Below, in pieces: positions 25,389 through 33,660 of a stretch of DNA of 38,815 nucleotides. Position 1 is the stretch's first letter. Every line of letters begins with the position of its first letter. The stretch covers positions 1 through 38,815 of the forward strand of contig CBDVAP010000014.1 in assembly GCA_965372015.1 (NCBI GenBank). The letters run 5' to 3'. The notes under the pieces are model-generated. The model saw only the letters and a list, made by a program, of their open reading frames with translations, did no database searches and was not told the DNA's origin. Both the position numbers and the translations under genes were made by a program. Source of the DNA: JACZSB01 sp965372015. Its GTDB lineage: Bacteria > Fidelibacterota > Marinisomatia > SCGC-AAA003-L08 > TS1B11.

Positions 25389-25456
25389 GTGCTTTTCAAT
25401 TATCGTAAGATAATAGTAACGCTGTGATGTCCCTTATCAGGACCATTGAAAATCAC
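25389..25456. repeat. Interrupted inverted repeat upstream of the AT-rich cassette
   Basis: GTGCTTTTCAAT (25389-25400) is the reverse complement of ATTGAAAATCAC (25445-25456) at 11 of 12 positions, with 44 bases between. A smaller perfect palindrome ATTATC-GTAA-GATAAT (25399-25414) overlaps the left arm. It could act as an operator pair, as a hairpin, or as an end-element of the cassette that begins at 25537. Confidence 0.4.
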
Positions 25457-25471
25457 CCATCATCAAAAAAC

Positions 25472-25480
25472 ATTGGTATT
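25472..25480. repeat. Left copy of 9-bp direct repeat flanking the cassette
   Basis: ATTGGTATT, repeated identically at 27166-27174 just after the third cassette gene. The interval between the copies contains exactly the three AT-rich genes. By my estimate a 9-base match between these two short gaps arises by chance in a few percent of cases, so it is suggestive only. Confidence 0.35.
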
Positions 25481-25536
25481 CTCGTGGGGAAACAATTCCT
25501 GCCTGGTAGTCGTATAAACGTTCGCCTGAAGATACC

Positions 25537-26268
25537 ATGAGCCCCGAAGTACAACACCTAGAAAATGCGCCGATAAGGGAAGCACTGATAGATATTCAGG
25601 TTAATCCAAGACCTGACTTAGAAATTAATAGCCTGAAACAGTTTCATGATTCCCTCAAGAAGGATTATCCAAAAGAGCAAATTCAAAAACAATTCCATAT
25701 CAGTCTTAATCTCAGCCAAACACGAAAGACAGCGCATACTGAGGAACCAACGGGATTTCGATATGAGTCTGATGATGGCCGGCAAATTGTTCAAGCTCGT
25801 CGAGACGGATACACTTTTAGCAGGCTGGAAAAGTACGAGACGTGGACAAATCTTCGAAGCGAGGCGGTTAGACTATGGAAGATATATCAAGAAATCGCGC
25901 GGCCCGATTCAGTCAAACGAGTTGCTGTACGATATATCAACAGTTTCAAAATAGAAGCTCCTTTTGAAAAATACCTCCAGGCTCCGCCCATTAGCATACC
26001 AGGTCTTTCGGTTAACTTACAAGAATTTCTGACACGTATTGTCGTGCATAATGAGGCCTTGGATGCAAGCGCGATTATCACACAGGCTTTAAAGGAGATG
26101 GACACGGATGGCACTAATCCTCTCATCCTTGATATTGACGTTTATAAAGTAGTTGCCCTCGACCCAGCCGATAAACAAATATGGTCGATTATCGATTCAT
26201 TTCATGATCTAAAAAATGACCTCTTTTTTAATAGTATTACCGAAGAAACAATGGAGACTTTCAAATGA
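25537..26268 (+). CDS. TIGR04255-like family protein, function unknown
   Basis: 243 aa, matching from memory the sporadically distributed TIGR04255 family. The N-terminal signature is LENAPIREALIDIQV (about 8-22), followed by the LKQFHDSLKKDYPKEQIQ segment. The middle part has RRDGYTFSRLEKYETWTNLRSEA and VKRVAVRYINSF, and the end has IIDSFHDLKNDLFFNSITEE. No catalytic motif, signal peptide or TM segment is visible; it should be cytoplasmic. The gene is AT-rich (about 42-45% GC in sampled lines against about 60% in the flanks) and overlaps the next gene by four bases (ATGA). It opens a three-gene cassette. A role in defence, toxin-antitoxin or another mobile function is a guess from its distribution and composition. 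Confidence 0.8.
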   Translation: MSPEVQHLENAPIREALIDIQVNPRPDLEINSLKQFHDSLKKDYPKEQIQKQFHISLNLSQTRKTAHTEEPTGFRYESDDGRQIVQARRDGYTFSRLEKYETWTNLRSEAVRLWKIYQEIARPDSVKRVAVRYINSFKIEAPFEKYLQAPPISIPGLSVNLQEFLTRIVVHNEALDASAIITQALKEMDTDGTNPLILDIDVYKVVALDPADKQIWSIIDSFHDLKNDLFFNSITEETMETFK

Positions 26269-26747
26269 GTGGCATTTTACCAGCGGAATATTTTCGGATT
26301 CTCCCACACTACAATACGGGAGTTAGTGCTGAATCAAAAATGCTTGCGTCAATTCATGATGATTTCAATCAGACGGTTAGCAAAACAATCTCCGGCCAAC
26401 GGCTAACTGAATTAAATGAGGTCTTTCTAGAATGTTTGGATGAAGGATGGGACGGATATAATGCTCGACCTCTGTCAATCGCTTCCTATACAGATGCATT
26501 GAATTTCCTCCGGCTCATCCCTACAAATATCTACGCTCCTGATATTGTTCCCGAGCCTAGCGGCGGGATTGGATTAGAATGGATCAGCTCCGACACCGGC
26601 CGCTTTGTATTAAGTTTTGATGGCAGTGGAACTTATGCGTATGCAGGCATTTTTAAATCTGGAGCTCGTGTCCGCGGAATTGAGCCGATGAGTAATTCAT
26701 TCCCAAAGGAACTGAAAGACTTCATCACCCGCCTCTATCGAAAATGA
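26265..26747 (+). CDS. Small uncharacterised protein with WDGYNARP motif
   Basis: 160 aa, cytoplasmic by appearance. Conserved-looking landmarks are EGWDGYNARPLS (60-71) and PEPSGGIGLEW (96-106), followed by an alternating beta-strand region (FVLSFDGSGTYAYAGIF). I recall hypothetical proteins with the same WDG...P(E/D)xxGxxxLEW pattern in accessory gene clusters, with no assigned function. Its ATG overlaps the stop of the TIGR04255-like gene, and the next gene begins 3 bases after its own stop, so the three are co-translated. Base composition is low-GC like its partners and unlike the surroundings. Confidence 0.8.
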   Translation: MSGILPAEYFRILPHYNTGVSAESKMLASIHDDFNQTVSKTISGQRLTELNEVFLECLDEGWDGYNARPLSIASYTDALNFLRLIPTNIYAPDIVPEPSGGIGLEWISSDTGRFVLSFDGSGTYAYAGIFKSGARVRGIEPMSNSFPKELKDFITRLYRK

Positions 26748-26750
26748 GCT

Positions 26751-27158
26751 ATGGACTGGACAAAATTCACTCATAATGAACCCATAACCCGATTCATTTA
26801 CTCTAAGAGTCACTTCAGTATTGAAAAACGAACAATAAATACTGCTGCGTTCGATCCAAAACCACACTCTGAATTATCTGTGTTTCGTACTCGGCGGCTA
26901 AGCCAACCACAAATTTGGGATTTAGCTGAAAAACATATTTCACCGTTAAGAGTACCACGCTTGAAGGCACGTGGGGATTTGTTCATATCGGATGTTTTGA
27001 ACCTAAAACTTGTATTTAGTCCAGATACTGAGAGTCACAAACGGCACTCCGTCATTCTCGGCTGGCCAGATTCTAGGGATGAGATACTTGAACTTTCTGC
27101 AGAGTTGGCGACTATAGCTTCCTTGCATACGTTCAATAGCAACAGTGGACATAAGTAA
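26751..27158 (+). CDS. Small uncharacterised protein with RHSVILGWP motif
   Basis: 135 aa, with no signal peptide or TM helix. Residues 21-50 read HFSIEKRTINTAAFDPKPHS...SVFRTRRL, then IWDLAEKHI and KARGDLFISDVL. A histidine-basic patch follows, H96-K-R-H-S-V-I-L-G-W-P (96-106). I recall this FRT...IW...RH...GWP pattern from small hypothetical proteins that neighbour the WDG-type protein, but no function is known. The regularly placed His, Arg and Asp residues could form an active site, which is speculative. It is the last of the AT-rich three-gene unit; ligA converges on it 37 bases later. Confidence 0.78.
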   Translation: MDWTKFTHNEPITRFIYSKSHFSIEKRTINTAAFDPKPHSELSVFRTRRLSQPQIWDLAEKHISPLRVPRLKARGDLFISDVLNLKLVFSPDTESHKRHSVILGWPDSRDEILELSAELATIASLHTFNSNSGHK

Positions 27159-27165
27159 CGATCCG

Positions 27166-27174
27166 ATTGGTATT
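27166..27174. repeat. Right copy of 9-bp direct repeat flanking the cassette
   Basis: ATTGGTATT, identical to 25472-25480, lying in the 37-base gap between the third cassette gene and the ligA stop. It might be a target-site duplication left by insertion of the three-gene unit, but no recombinase or terminal inverted repeats are present. Confidence 0.35.
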
Positions 27175-27195
27175 GCTCCTAAGCCGTTATCAAGA

Positions 27196-29259
27196 TCATT
27201 CTTTCACCATCTCCAAAAACTCCCCCTCACTGAGCACCGCCACGCCCAGGCTCTCAGCCTTGGCCCGTTTGCTGCCTGCGCCCGGCCCCGCCACCACGTA
27301 GTCGGTCCGGGGACTGATCGACGTGGCTGCCCGGCCACCCCGCGATTCCACCAGTTCCCGGGCCTCGCGGCGGGTGATCTGCTCAAGTGTGCCGGTGAAC
27401 ACAAAGGTCTTCCCAATGAGGTCACCACCGTTTGCGGGAGCCTTCACCGCCTCCAGTTGCACGCCCAGTGCCAGCAGGTCCCGGATCACCGCCCGGTTCG
27501 AATCGTCTGATGCAAAGCGTACCAGCCCCTCGGCTACTATGGCCCCCACCTCGTGGATGGCCTCCAGCTCCTCGGCATCGGCGGCCAGCAGCTGCTCCAG
27601 GTCACCCAGGTAGGCCCGCTCCAGCACCCGCGACAGGTGCTCCCCCACATTGCGAATGCCCAGGGCGTAAATAAACCGGGCCAATGTCGTCAGCCGGGAG
27701 GCGTCGATGGCAGCCAGAAGCTTGGTGGCCACCTTGTCCCCCAGGGGCACCATCTTCTTGGATTGGCCGGCCTCGGTCTCAGTCCGCCCCACCGTGCGCT
27801 CGATCTCCAGGGCTGCCAGGTCGTCGAAGGTCAGGCGGTACAGGTCCGCCACGGTCTTGATTTTTTCGCTCGCGATCAGGCGCTCCACAATCTTCTCACC
27901 CAGGCCGTCGATGTTCATGGCCCCCTTGGAGATGAAGTGTTCGAAGCGCCCTCGCACCTGGGCCGGGCAGGCCAGGTTCAGGCAGCGGGCCACCACCTCG
28001 TCCGGTGGGCGGTAGACTTCATGGCCGCAAACGGGACAGGTACCCGGCAGGATGTACGGTTTGGCGTGTGGAGGGCGCTTTTCGGTGATCACCTTCACCA
28101 CCTCGGGTATCACATCCCCGGCCCGCTGCACCAATACTGTGTCTCCCACCCGCACATCCTTGCGCTCGATCTCATCCTGGTTGTGTAGCGTGGCCCGGCT
28201 GACGGTCACCCCGCCAACGTTCACCGGCCGCAGGTGGGCCACTGGTGTCAGCGCCCCGGTGCGGCCCACACCGGCCTGGATATCCTCCACAATCGTTGTG
28301 GCTTGCTGGGCCTGAAACTTCCCGGCGATGGCCCAGCGCGGTGAACGGCTGCGTTGACCCAGGCGGGTTTGGAGCGCCATGTCGTTCACTTTGATCACCA
28401 ATCCGTCGATGTCGTATGGCAGCTGGTCCCGGCGCGTCTCCAGGCTTTGGTAGAATTGTATTGCCTCGTCAATTCCGTGGCACAGCCGATACTCGGGATT
28501 CACCGGCAGGCCCCACTGGGGTAGTATCTTTAGAAATTGCTGCTGGGTGATGAAGGTGGGGCCTTCTACCAGCCCGTGGCCGTAGCAGTAAATCCGCAGC
28601 GGCCGCCCGGCGGTGACCTTGGGGTCCAGCTGGCGTACACTGCCGGCGGCGGAGTTGCGGGGATTGGCGAACAGCGGCTGCCCGGCTTCCGCCCGCCGGC
28701 GGTTGAGCTGGGCAAAACCATCCCTGGTAATGAACACCTCGCCCCGCAACTCCAGCAGGGCTGGTGGCGCTATTTCCCCGGTCAGCGCCAGTGGGATGGC
28801 CCGGATGGTACGCAGGTTGGCCGTGATGTCCTCACCGGTGGTCCCATCGCCCCGGGTGGAGCCTTGCACCAACCGGCCCTGCCGGTAAACCAGTTCCACC
28901 GCCAGCCCGTCTAGCTTGGGCTCACACAGGTACTCGACCGGGCCATCGATGTCCAGCTCCTTCCTCACCCGCTCGTCAAAGGCCCGCAACTCGCCGTCGT
29001 CCATGGCGTTGGCTAGGCTGAGCATCGGCGCCCGGTGGGCCACGGTCGCCAACTCTGACTGCGGCTCGGCCCCCACCCGCTGGGTAGGCGAATCGGGGGT
29101 CACCAGCTCCGGATGGCGGGCCTCCAGAGCTTCCAGCTCCCGCAGCAGCTGATCGTATTCGGTATCGGTTATGGTGGGATCGTCATGGACGTAATAACGG
29201 ACGTTGGCCTGGTTGATGCGGGCCCGCAGTTGGGCGACGCGCCTGGCGAAATCATTCAC
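27196..29259 (-). CDS. ligA: NAD-dependent DNA ligase
   Basis: 687 aa, full length. It joins nicks in DNA using NAD+. The Ia domain is followed by the adenylation lysine K115 in CEPKLDGLAVELVYRQG. The OB fold and the four-Cys zinc site CPVCGHE...CLNLACPAQ come next, then helix-hairpin-helix repeats and a C-terminal BRCT domain (GKTFVFTGTLEQITRREA). About 15 extra residues between the zinc site and the HhH region (ERTVGRTETEAGQSKKM) look like a local insertion. It starts at GTG 29257-29259, overlapping the preceding secreted-protein gene by 8 bases. It is therefore the last gene of an operon with that gene and a class V aminotransferase. Confidence 0.98.
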   Translation of the reverse strand: MNDFARRVAQLRARINQANVRYYVHDDPTITDTEYDQLLRELEALEARHPELVTPDSPTQRVGAEPQSELATVAHRAPMLSLANAMDDGELRAFDERVRKELDIDGPVEYLCEPKLDGLAVELVYRQGRLVQGSTRGDGTTGEDITANLRTIRAIPLALTGEIAPPALLELRGEVFITRDGFAQLNRRRAEAGQPLFANPRNSAAGSVRQLDPKVTAGRPLRIYCYGHGLVEGPTFITQQQFLKILPQWGLPVNPEYRLCHGIDEAIQFYQSLETRRDQLPYDIDGLVIKVNDMALQTRLGQRSRSPRWAIAGKFQAQQATTIVEDIQAGVGRTGALTPVAHLRPVNVGGVTVSRATLHNQDEIERKDVRVGDTVLVQRAGDVIPEVVKVITEKRPPHAKPYILPGTCPVCGHEVYRPPDEVVARCLNLACPAQVRGRFEHFISKGAMNIDGLGEKIVERLIASEKIKTVADLYRLTFDDLAALEIERTVGRTETEAGQSKKMVPLGDKVATKLLAAIDASRLTTLARFIYALGIRNVGEHLSRVLERAYLGDLEQLLAADAEELEAIHEVGAIVAEGLVRFASDDSNRAVIRDLLALGVQLEAVKAPANGGDLIGKTFVFTGTLEQITRREARELVESRGGRAATSISPRTDYVVAGPGAGSKRAKAESLGVAVLSEGEFLEMVKE

Positions 29260-29758
29260 GGCGGCGGTCCTGGAAAAATTCCAGCCTGGGCTCGACCGCC
29301 TGTACCCGGAAAGGCTGGATGCCCACCCCCTGGTCCCGGGGATAGCCTACCAGGCCGTAGTCCCGGCGGCTTAGCAGGAAGAAATAGGTCACCAGGCTGT
29401 CACCCAATTGCTCTTTAGTAAGGGTATGCCGGTAACGGCCGTACTTGCCCCGCATGGTGAACTCCTGGAAGGAGCGGGTAGTATCGGTGCGTATGAACAA
29501 GTGCACCTCCTCGATCTCGGCCGGATCCAGGCTGACAAACAGTTCGATCACGTAGGGCCGGTTGTTGGGAATGGCCCGGGGCGCGCTGTGGAACATGGTC
29601 GGCGGGGGTGGCGCGGCAGTTGTATCGGCTTGTGCGGTATCCACTTGGGCCGTATCCGCTACCTGAAAGCTGAACAGCGGTCCGGAGGCCAACAGCCCGC
29701 CCAACAGGATCGGGACAACAGAAGCTGGTCGTAGCAGTGGCGGCAACTTATTCACCAT
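29252..29758 (-). CDS. Predicted secreted protein, function unknown
   Basis: About 168 aa. A basic start and hydrophobic run (LLRPASVVPILLGGLLASGPLFSF) form a signal peptide. A Thr/Ala/Pro-rich linker (DTAQVDTAQADTTAAPPPP) follows, then a compact beta-rich domain (YVIELFVSLDPAEIEEVHLFIRTD, GRYRHTLTKEQLGDSLVTYFFLLSRRDYGLVGYP) of Ig-like or carbohydrate-binding-like look. The open frame extends upstream into the aminotransferase gene, but the signal peptide places the start at ATG 29756-29758 or the adjacent GTG 29753-29755. The latter has AAGG at good spacing. It overlaps the aminotransferase stop by about 10 bases and ligA by 8. No known family recognised. Confidence 0.75.
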   Translation of the reverse strand: MVNKLPPLLRPASVVPILLGGLLASGPLFSFQVADTAQVDTAQADTTAAPPPPTMFHSAPRAIPNNRPYVIELFVSLDPAEIEEVHLFIRTDTTRSFQEFTMRGKYGRYRHTLTKEQLGDSLVTYFFLLSRRDYGLVGYPRDQGVGIQPFRVQAVEPRLEFFQDRRRE

Positions 29759-31256
29759 CACCTTGCAGCGCCTCGGTAACCAGGTCCGGGATCGAAAAGT
29801 GCTCCTCCGGCAGGTATTTAAATGTTTGGTGGTGGTATTCCAGGTCGTCGCCCAGTTTATATAGCCCTTGATACTCCGTCCGCTTGGCGATGATATCCCG
29901 CAGGGCCTCCGCCAGGGCATCCACGTCGGCGGTGGTGTTGTACAGGCCGAAGCTGGCCCGCACCATGCCTGGTTTAGGCAGGCAGGCGGCGGCCAGCTGC
30001 TCGTCGTCCATGGCCAGGTAATCCGCGGCCTGATCGGGAATCATTTCAATGACGTAGGGGTGGGCACAGAAGCACTCGTTGCGGACGGCGATGTTATGGT
30101 AATCGTTAAGCACCCCCGCCACCAGCGAATGGGGCAGCCCCTCCACATTGAAGGAAATGGAGGCCGCCCGGGGACAATGGTCGATGTCGGTGGAGCCGTA
30201 GATGGTGACGTCGGGGATTTCCTCCAACACTTCAAGGGCGTAGTTGATCAGTTTCGATTCTTCTGCCAGTAGATAGTCCATCCCCAAGCGATCCAGTACC
30301 TCCAAGGCAGCGGCCAGACCGATGGCGCCGGGTATGTTGGGGGTGCCGGCTTCTTCCCGTTCGGGGAAGTGGGGACTGACGGTATAGCGCTCAGTGAAGA
30401 CCCGGTCAACCATGCCGCCGCCCACCTCGTCCGGCTCGATGCGGGCCAAATGGTCCTTACGGGCCACCACCACCCCCGGCGAACCGGGTACGTAGGTCTT
30501 GTGGCCCGAGAACACCAGTGCGTCGATGTCCTCCAACGGGTTTTCATGGCCGGAGACCTGCACCGGTACGTGGGCCACCATCTGGGCGCCGTCCACCAGC
30601 ACCAGGGCGTCGTGCTCATGGGCCAGGCGGGCCACCGCCCGGATCGGGTTGATGATGCCGGTGACATTGCTGACACCGGTGATGGCCACATAATTGATCC
30701 GGCCCTTTTCCTTGACCAGCAAGCGCTCCATGGCTTCCAAATCCACGGCCCCCATACCGGCCTCGCCGATAGCTACCGGCAGGTGAATCACCCGGCCGAT
30801 GTGCTTGCGGTGGGGCAGGTCGTTGGAGTGGTGCTCCATGATGGAGACCAGCACTGTATCGCGGTCTGGCCTTAGCTGGTGATAGATTCGGGCCAGGCGG
30901 TTTATCCCCCCGGTGGTGCCGCTGCCGGTAAAGAAACAGGTATAGCGCTCGGGGTCAGCGCCCACGAAGCTCAACACCCGCTGGTGGGCCCAGTCGTAGG
31001 CGCCGGTAGCCAACCGGGCGCTGTTGTGCATCAGGCTGTGAGTGTTGGCGTAGTGTTCCAGGAACCTGGCCACCGTGCGGTAAGCGGCCCCCATCATCAG
31101 GGTGGAGGCAGTGGAATCCAGGTATACCCGGCGGGTGACCTCCCCCGTCACCACCCGGTAGGTAGTGCTTAACCCGACGAAGTCGGCGGCGATCCGTTCC
31201 AGCAACTGCTTCCCTGAAGCGGGTGTCGCTGCGGACGGTTTTGGTGCAGCAACCAT
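29748..31256 (-). CDS. Class V aminotransferase (cysteine desulfurase-like), PLP-dependent
   Basis: 502 aa. The fold type I PLP motifs are EHHSNDLPH, VDGAQMVAHVPV, and FSGHKTYVPGSPGVVV with the Schiff-base lysine K253. RNECFCAHPY (about 392-401) sits where SufS-type desulfurases carry the catalytic cysteine; Cys395 and Cys397 are both candidates. The protein is about 90 residues longer than SufS (about 406 aa), with an N-terminal extension and an acidic helical C-terminal tail (GLYKLGDDLEYHHQTFKYLPEEHFSIPDLV). No sufBCD or iscU genes are nearby. I therefore call it desulfurase-like rather than sufS; a selenocysteine lyase or other class V activity is equally possible. Confidence 0.85.
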   Translation of the reverse strand: MVAAPKPSAATPASGKQLLERIAADFVGLSTTYRVVTGEVTRRVYLDSTASTLMMGAAYRTVARFLEHYANTHSLMHNSARLATGAYDWAHQRVLSFVGADPERYTCFFTGSGTTGGINRLARIYHQLRPDRDTVLVSIMEHHSNDLPHRKHIGRVIHLPVAIGEAGMGAVDLEAMERLLVKEKGRINYVAITGVSNVTGIINPIRAVARLAHEHDALVLVDGAQMVAHVPVQVSGHENPLEDIDALVFSGHKTYVPGSPGVVVARKDHLARIEPDEVGGGMVDRVFTERYTVSPHFPEREEAGTPNIPGAIGLAAALEVLDRLGMDYLLAEESKLINYALEVLEEIPDVTIYGSTDIDHCPRAASISFNVEGLPHSLVAGVLNDYHNIAVRNECFCAHPYVIEMIPDQAADYLAMDDEQLAAACLPKPGMVRASFGLYNTTADVDALAEALRDIIAKRTEYQGLYKLGDDLEYHHQTFKYLPEEHFSIPDLVTEALQGDGE

Positions 31257-31354
31257 GAGGGCAAATCTACAGCCGCCGGCCCGGTTTTAAAATACGGAGT
31301 TTTTCCCCGAATTGGAACGGTCCCGAATCAAACCATGACCCTCAGAGTAAGTCA

Positions 31355-32113
31355 GTGAAACTAATTTCAACCCTTAAAATTAGAGAGGCACGGTTGTCGA
31401 AAATTGTAAGGAAATTGAGGTCCGACGCCCATCAGAGGCGTTTCATCCAGCGCATGTTCGGCGAGATTGCCGGCCGTTACGACCTTTTGAATCGGCTATT
31501 CACCTTTGGGCGGGATCAATATTGGCGTCGGCGATTGGTCCGGTTGGTGGATCCGAGGCCCGGCGAACTGGTCCTGGACCTGGCCTGCGGCACCGGTGAC
31601 TTAGCGGCTGCCTTGGCGCGAGCCCAGCCGGATTGCCAAGCTGTTGGGGCCGACCCGGTACCCCGGATGTTGGGTGCAGCCCGGCGCAAAATACCCCAGC
31701 TGCGGCTGGTCTGCTGCGAGGCCGAAGCGCTGCCGTTTCCCGCCGACTGCTTCCAGCTGATCACTATCGCCTTCGGAGTGCGCAATTTCACCATGCTTGA
31801 GGTGGGCCTTGAGGAGCTATATCGGGTGCTGGCCCCGGGCGGGCGACTGGGAGTGCTGGAATTTGCCGTTCCTCGCAACGGTCCGCTGGCGCCCCTATAT
31901 CGCTGGTATCTGACAGGGATACTTCCGTGGGTGGGGAGCCTGCTCAGCAGCGGTTACGCCTACCGCTACCTGGCCGAGTCCATCCGGCATTTTCCCGACC
32001 CGGATCGATTCATCCGGTTGCTGGAGTCGATCGGTTTCTCCGGGATCAGCACCAGGAAATTTCTGGGCGGCACGGTATGGATTTACAAGGGGATCAAAGA
32101 CGGGGAGATCTGA
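31355..32113 (+). CDS. menG: UbiE/MenG-family quinone C-methyltransferase
   Basis: 252 aa SAM methyltransferase of the UbiE/COQ5 family, which methylates demethylmenaquinol or the ubiquinone precursor. RMFGEIAGRYDLLNRLFTFGRDQYWRR is the family opening, in two parts. SAM motif I is VLDLACGTGDLAAALA, the ITIAFGVRNF motif and PGGRLGVLEFAVP follow, and YRYLAESIRHFPDP...GF closes the family core. Menaquinone is the more likely product if this is an FCB-type organism, so the symbol menG is a preference over ubiE. The start is GTG at 31355 with only a weak AGAG upstream. The first 25 basic residues vary between family members and an internal start is possible. Confidence 0.9.
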   Translation: MKLISTLKIREARLSKIVRKLRSDAHQRRFIQRMFGEIAGRYDLLNRLFTFGRDQYWRRRLVRLVDPRPGELVLDLACGTGDLAAALARAQPDCQAVGADPVPRMLGAARRKIPQLRLVCCEAEALPFPADCFQLITIAFGVRNFTMLEVGLEELYRVLAPGGRLGVLEFAVPRNGPLAPLYRWYLTGILPWVGSLLSSGYAYRYLAESIRHFPDPDRFIRLLESIGFSGISTRKFLGGTVWIYKGIKDGEI

Positions 32114-32123
32114 AAAGCCACTA

Positions 32124-32318
32124 CTATTCGGGCGGACCCTCTTGCAATATCAGCCAGGCGATCAAGTAGGTAACCACCATCGGCACCACACTGGTGATTA
32201 GCGCCACGAAAACGAATGCGATGCGGACCAGGTTGGAATCCAGTCCATAGATTTCTCCCAGGCCGCCACAGATACCGGCGATTTTCTGATCGGTCTGTGA
32301 TCGATAAAGTTTTTTCAT
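32124..32318 (-). CDS. PspC domain protein
   Basis: 64 aa small inner-membrane protein. KKLYRSQTDQKIAGICGGLGEIYGLDSNLVRIAFVF is the PspC hallmark and is followed by one long hydrophobic segment (ALITSVVPMVVTYLIAWLIL). ATG at 32316-32318 is chosen because GGGAG lies 5 bases upstream; a GTG at 32330 would add four residues. It is convergent with menG. PspC proteins act in envelope stress signalling with PspA/PspB in enterobacteria; no other psp gene is present here, so a lone housekeeping-type copy is most likely. Confidence 0.93.
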   Translation of the reverse strand: MKKLYRSQTDQKIAGICGGLGEIYGLDSNLVRIAFVFVALITSVVPMVVTYLIAWLILQEGPPE

Positions 32319-32383
32319 CACTGCTCCCACTATATGAATATCGCCCGGTTTTTAGGAATCACCCGGTTCCAGGGCCTTCAAGT

Positions 32384-33592
32384 TTAACGCCGCCTACTCT
32401 CTAAATCCACTTGCAGCAGCACGAATTCCGTGCCGTCCCGCGCCTCTATCGACCGTCCACCCCGGGCCGGGAAATTGTTGTCGTTGCATACTATCAGGGT
32501 GTGATCATCGATCGGATGGACCGCCTCGATGGTCACGTACGGCAGGGCGAAGTTGCCGGTGCTGTCCGCCAGGTGATGCGGGTCGCTGATGTCCATCAGG
32601 TCAGCCAGCTCCCATTTGACGGCGTTACCCGCTTCCGGCTGCCAGGCGAACACCTTTTTGAAGGCCGCGCCGGGTCCGTGCCCCCAATCCCGCTCCACTA
32701 CCAGGAAGCAGTTTCCCTGCGGCCACCAGGTCAGTTCCCCAATGGAATGCTCGGCCACCTCCAACGGGTAGCGCCAGGATATGGCCCGCGCATGAGGTAA
32801 TCCCGGAGAATACTCGAAAATGCGCAGCCGGCCGGACGGTTCATCCCGCAGGTTGCCTTCCAGCAACAGATAAAATTTCACTTGGCCCGGATGCCAGGTG
32901 AGTCCCTCGAAGCCGCGGCTACGCCGCAGGTTGGCCCGGAACCAGGCGGACCGGCCGGGTGACTTGATCAGTCGAACGCGGTCTTCCTGCTCGACAGCGG
33001 CTGGGATCGGGGCCGCCAGCAGCTCCCCCTCTTTGGAAAACAGTAGCACCCAGGGGCCGAATTCGTCACCGATCCAAAAGTTACCGTCGGGCCCGATCTC
33101 CAGTGATTCGGGGTCAAAATCCGCGCCGGTGAGCCGTCTCTGGCGATCCCATTCCCGAATGATGGTAAAACCGGCCTTTCCCCGGGGGTCTTTGAGCTCC
33201 ACGACCTCCAGCAGCTCCACCGTGCCTGGCCCGCCGTCAGCAGTACGCCAGTTGATGCGCAGCCGGTATATACATAGCAAGTAGGTGGCCGAGTTGGTCC
33301 GGGCGCCGAAGCCGTTGTCGCTTAAGGCCCAGAAGGTGCCGTCGGGTGCCGGCCGTAGGCTGGAAATACCTTGCACCGGTTGGCTGTCCCACCGCGAGGG
33401 CGGTGTGCGATACCAGCGCACCGGCGAATTGGTGGCTGGCGGTCCTGGGCGGAAAGTGTTGGCCGGTAGCAGGGCGTAGCCTACCAGCCGGGTCTGCGCC
33501 GGGAGCGATTGAGCCACCGGGACGAACCATAGCCACCAGCACAACCCCAACCGGCCGGAGAAAATCTTTAATATGTGACGCGCCGGGGCCAT
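32384..33592 (-). CDS. Esterase-like activity of phytase family protein, secreted
   Basis: 402 aa. An N-terminal signal (ILKIFSGRLGLCWWLWFVPVAQSLPAQ) precedes a beta-propeller-like domain of the phytase esterase-like family. PVQGISSLRPAPDGTFWALSDNGFG, DFDPESLEIGPDGNFWIGDEFGPW, FEGLTWHPGQVKFYLLLEG, WWPQGNCFLVVERD and HPIDDHTLIVCNDNNFP mark successive blades, with the recurrent DxDG/NGFG and NDNNF sites. The family is named for phytase-type esterase activity, and the enzyme here would be periplasmic or secreted. Nothing in the context points to a phosphate-scavenging cluster. Start ATG at 33590-33592, with no clear ribosome binding site. A 68-base gap separates it from the divergent pcm. Confidence 0.82.
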   Translation of the reverse strand: MAPARHILKIFSGRLGLCWWLWFVPVAQSLPAQTRLVGYALLPANTFRPGPPATNSPVRWYRTPPSRWDSQPVQGISSLRPAPDGTFWALSDNGFGARTNSATYLLCIYRLRINWRTADGGPGTVELLEVVELKDPRGKAGFTIIREWDRQRRLTGADFDPESLEIGPDGNFWIGDEFGPWVLLFSKEGELLAAPIPAAVEQEDRVRLIKSPGRSAWFRANLRRSRGFEGLTWHPGQVKFYLLLEGNLRDEPSGRLRIFEYSPGLPHARAISWRYPLEVAEHSIGELTWWPQGNCFLVVERDWGHGPGAAFKKVFAWQPEAGNAVKWELADLMDISDPHHLADSTGNFALPYVTIEAVHPIDDHTLIVCNDNNFPARGGRSIEARDGTEFVLLQVDLESRRR

Positions 33593-33660
33593 AGCATGGC
33601 CGAATGTAAGTACCTGTTTGGATGATTGCGAAAAATTAATCCCGTTCGTAGATTCGGGCT

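Noticed and set aside
31335..31358. Seven-codon leader peptide ahead of menG, ending over its GTG
   Set aside because: No ribosome binding site, no regulatory codon run and no attenuator hairpin.
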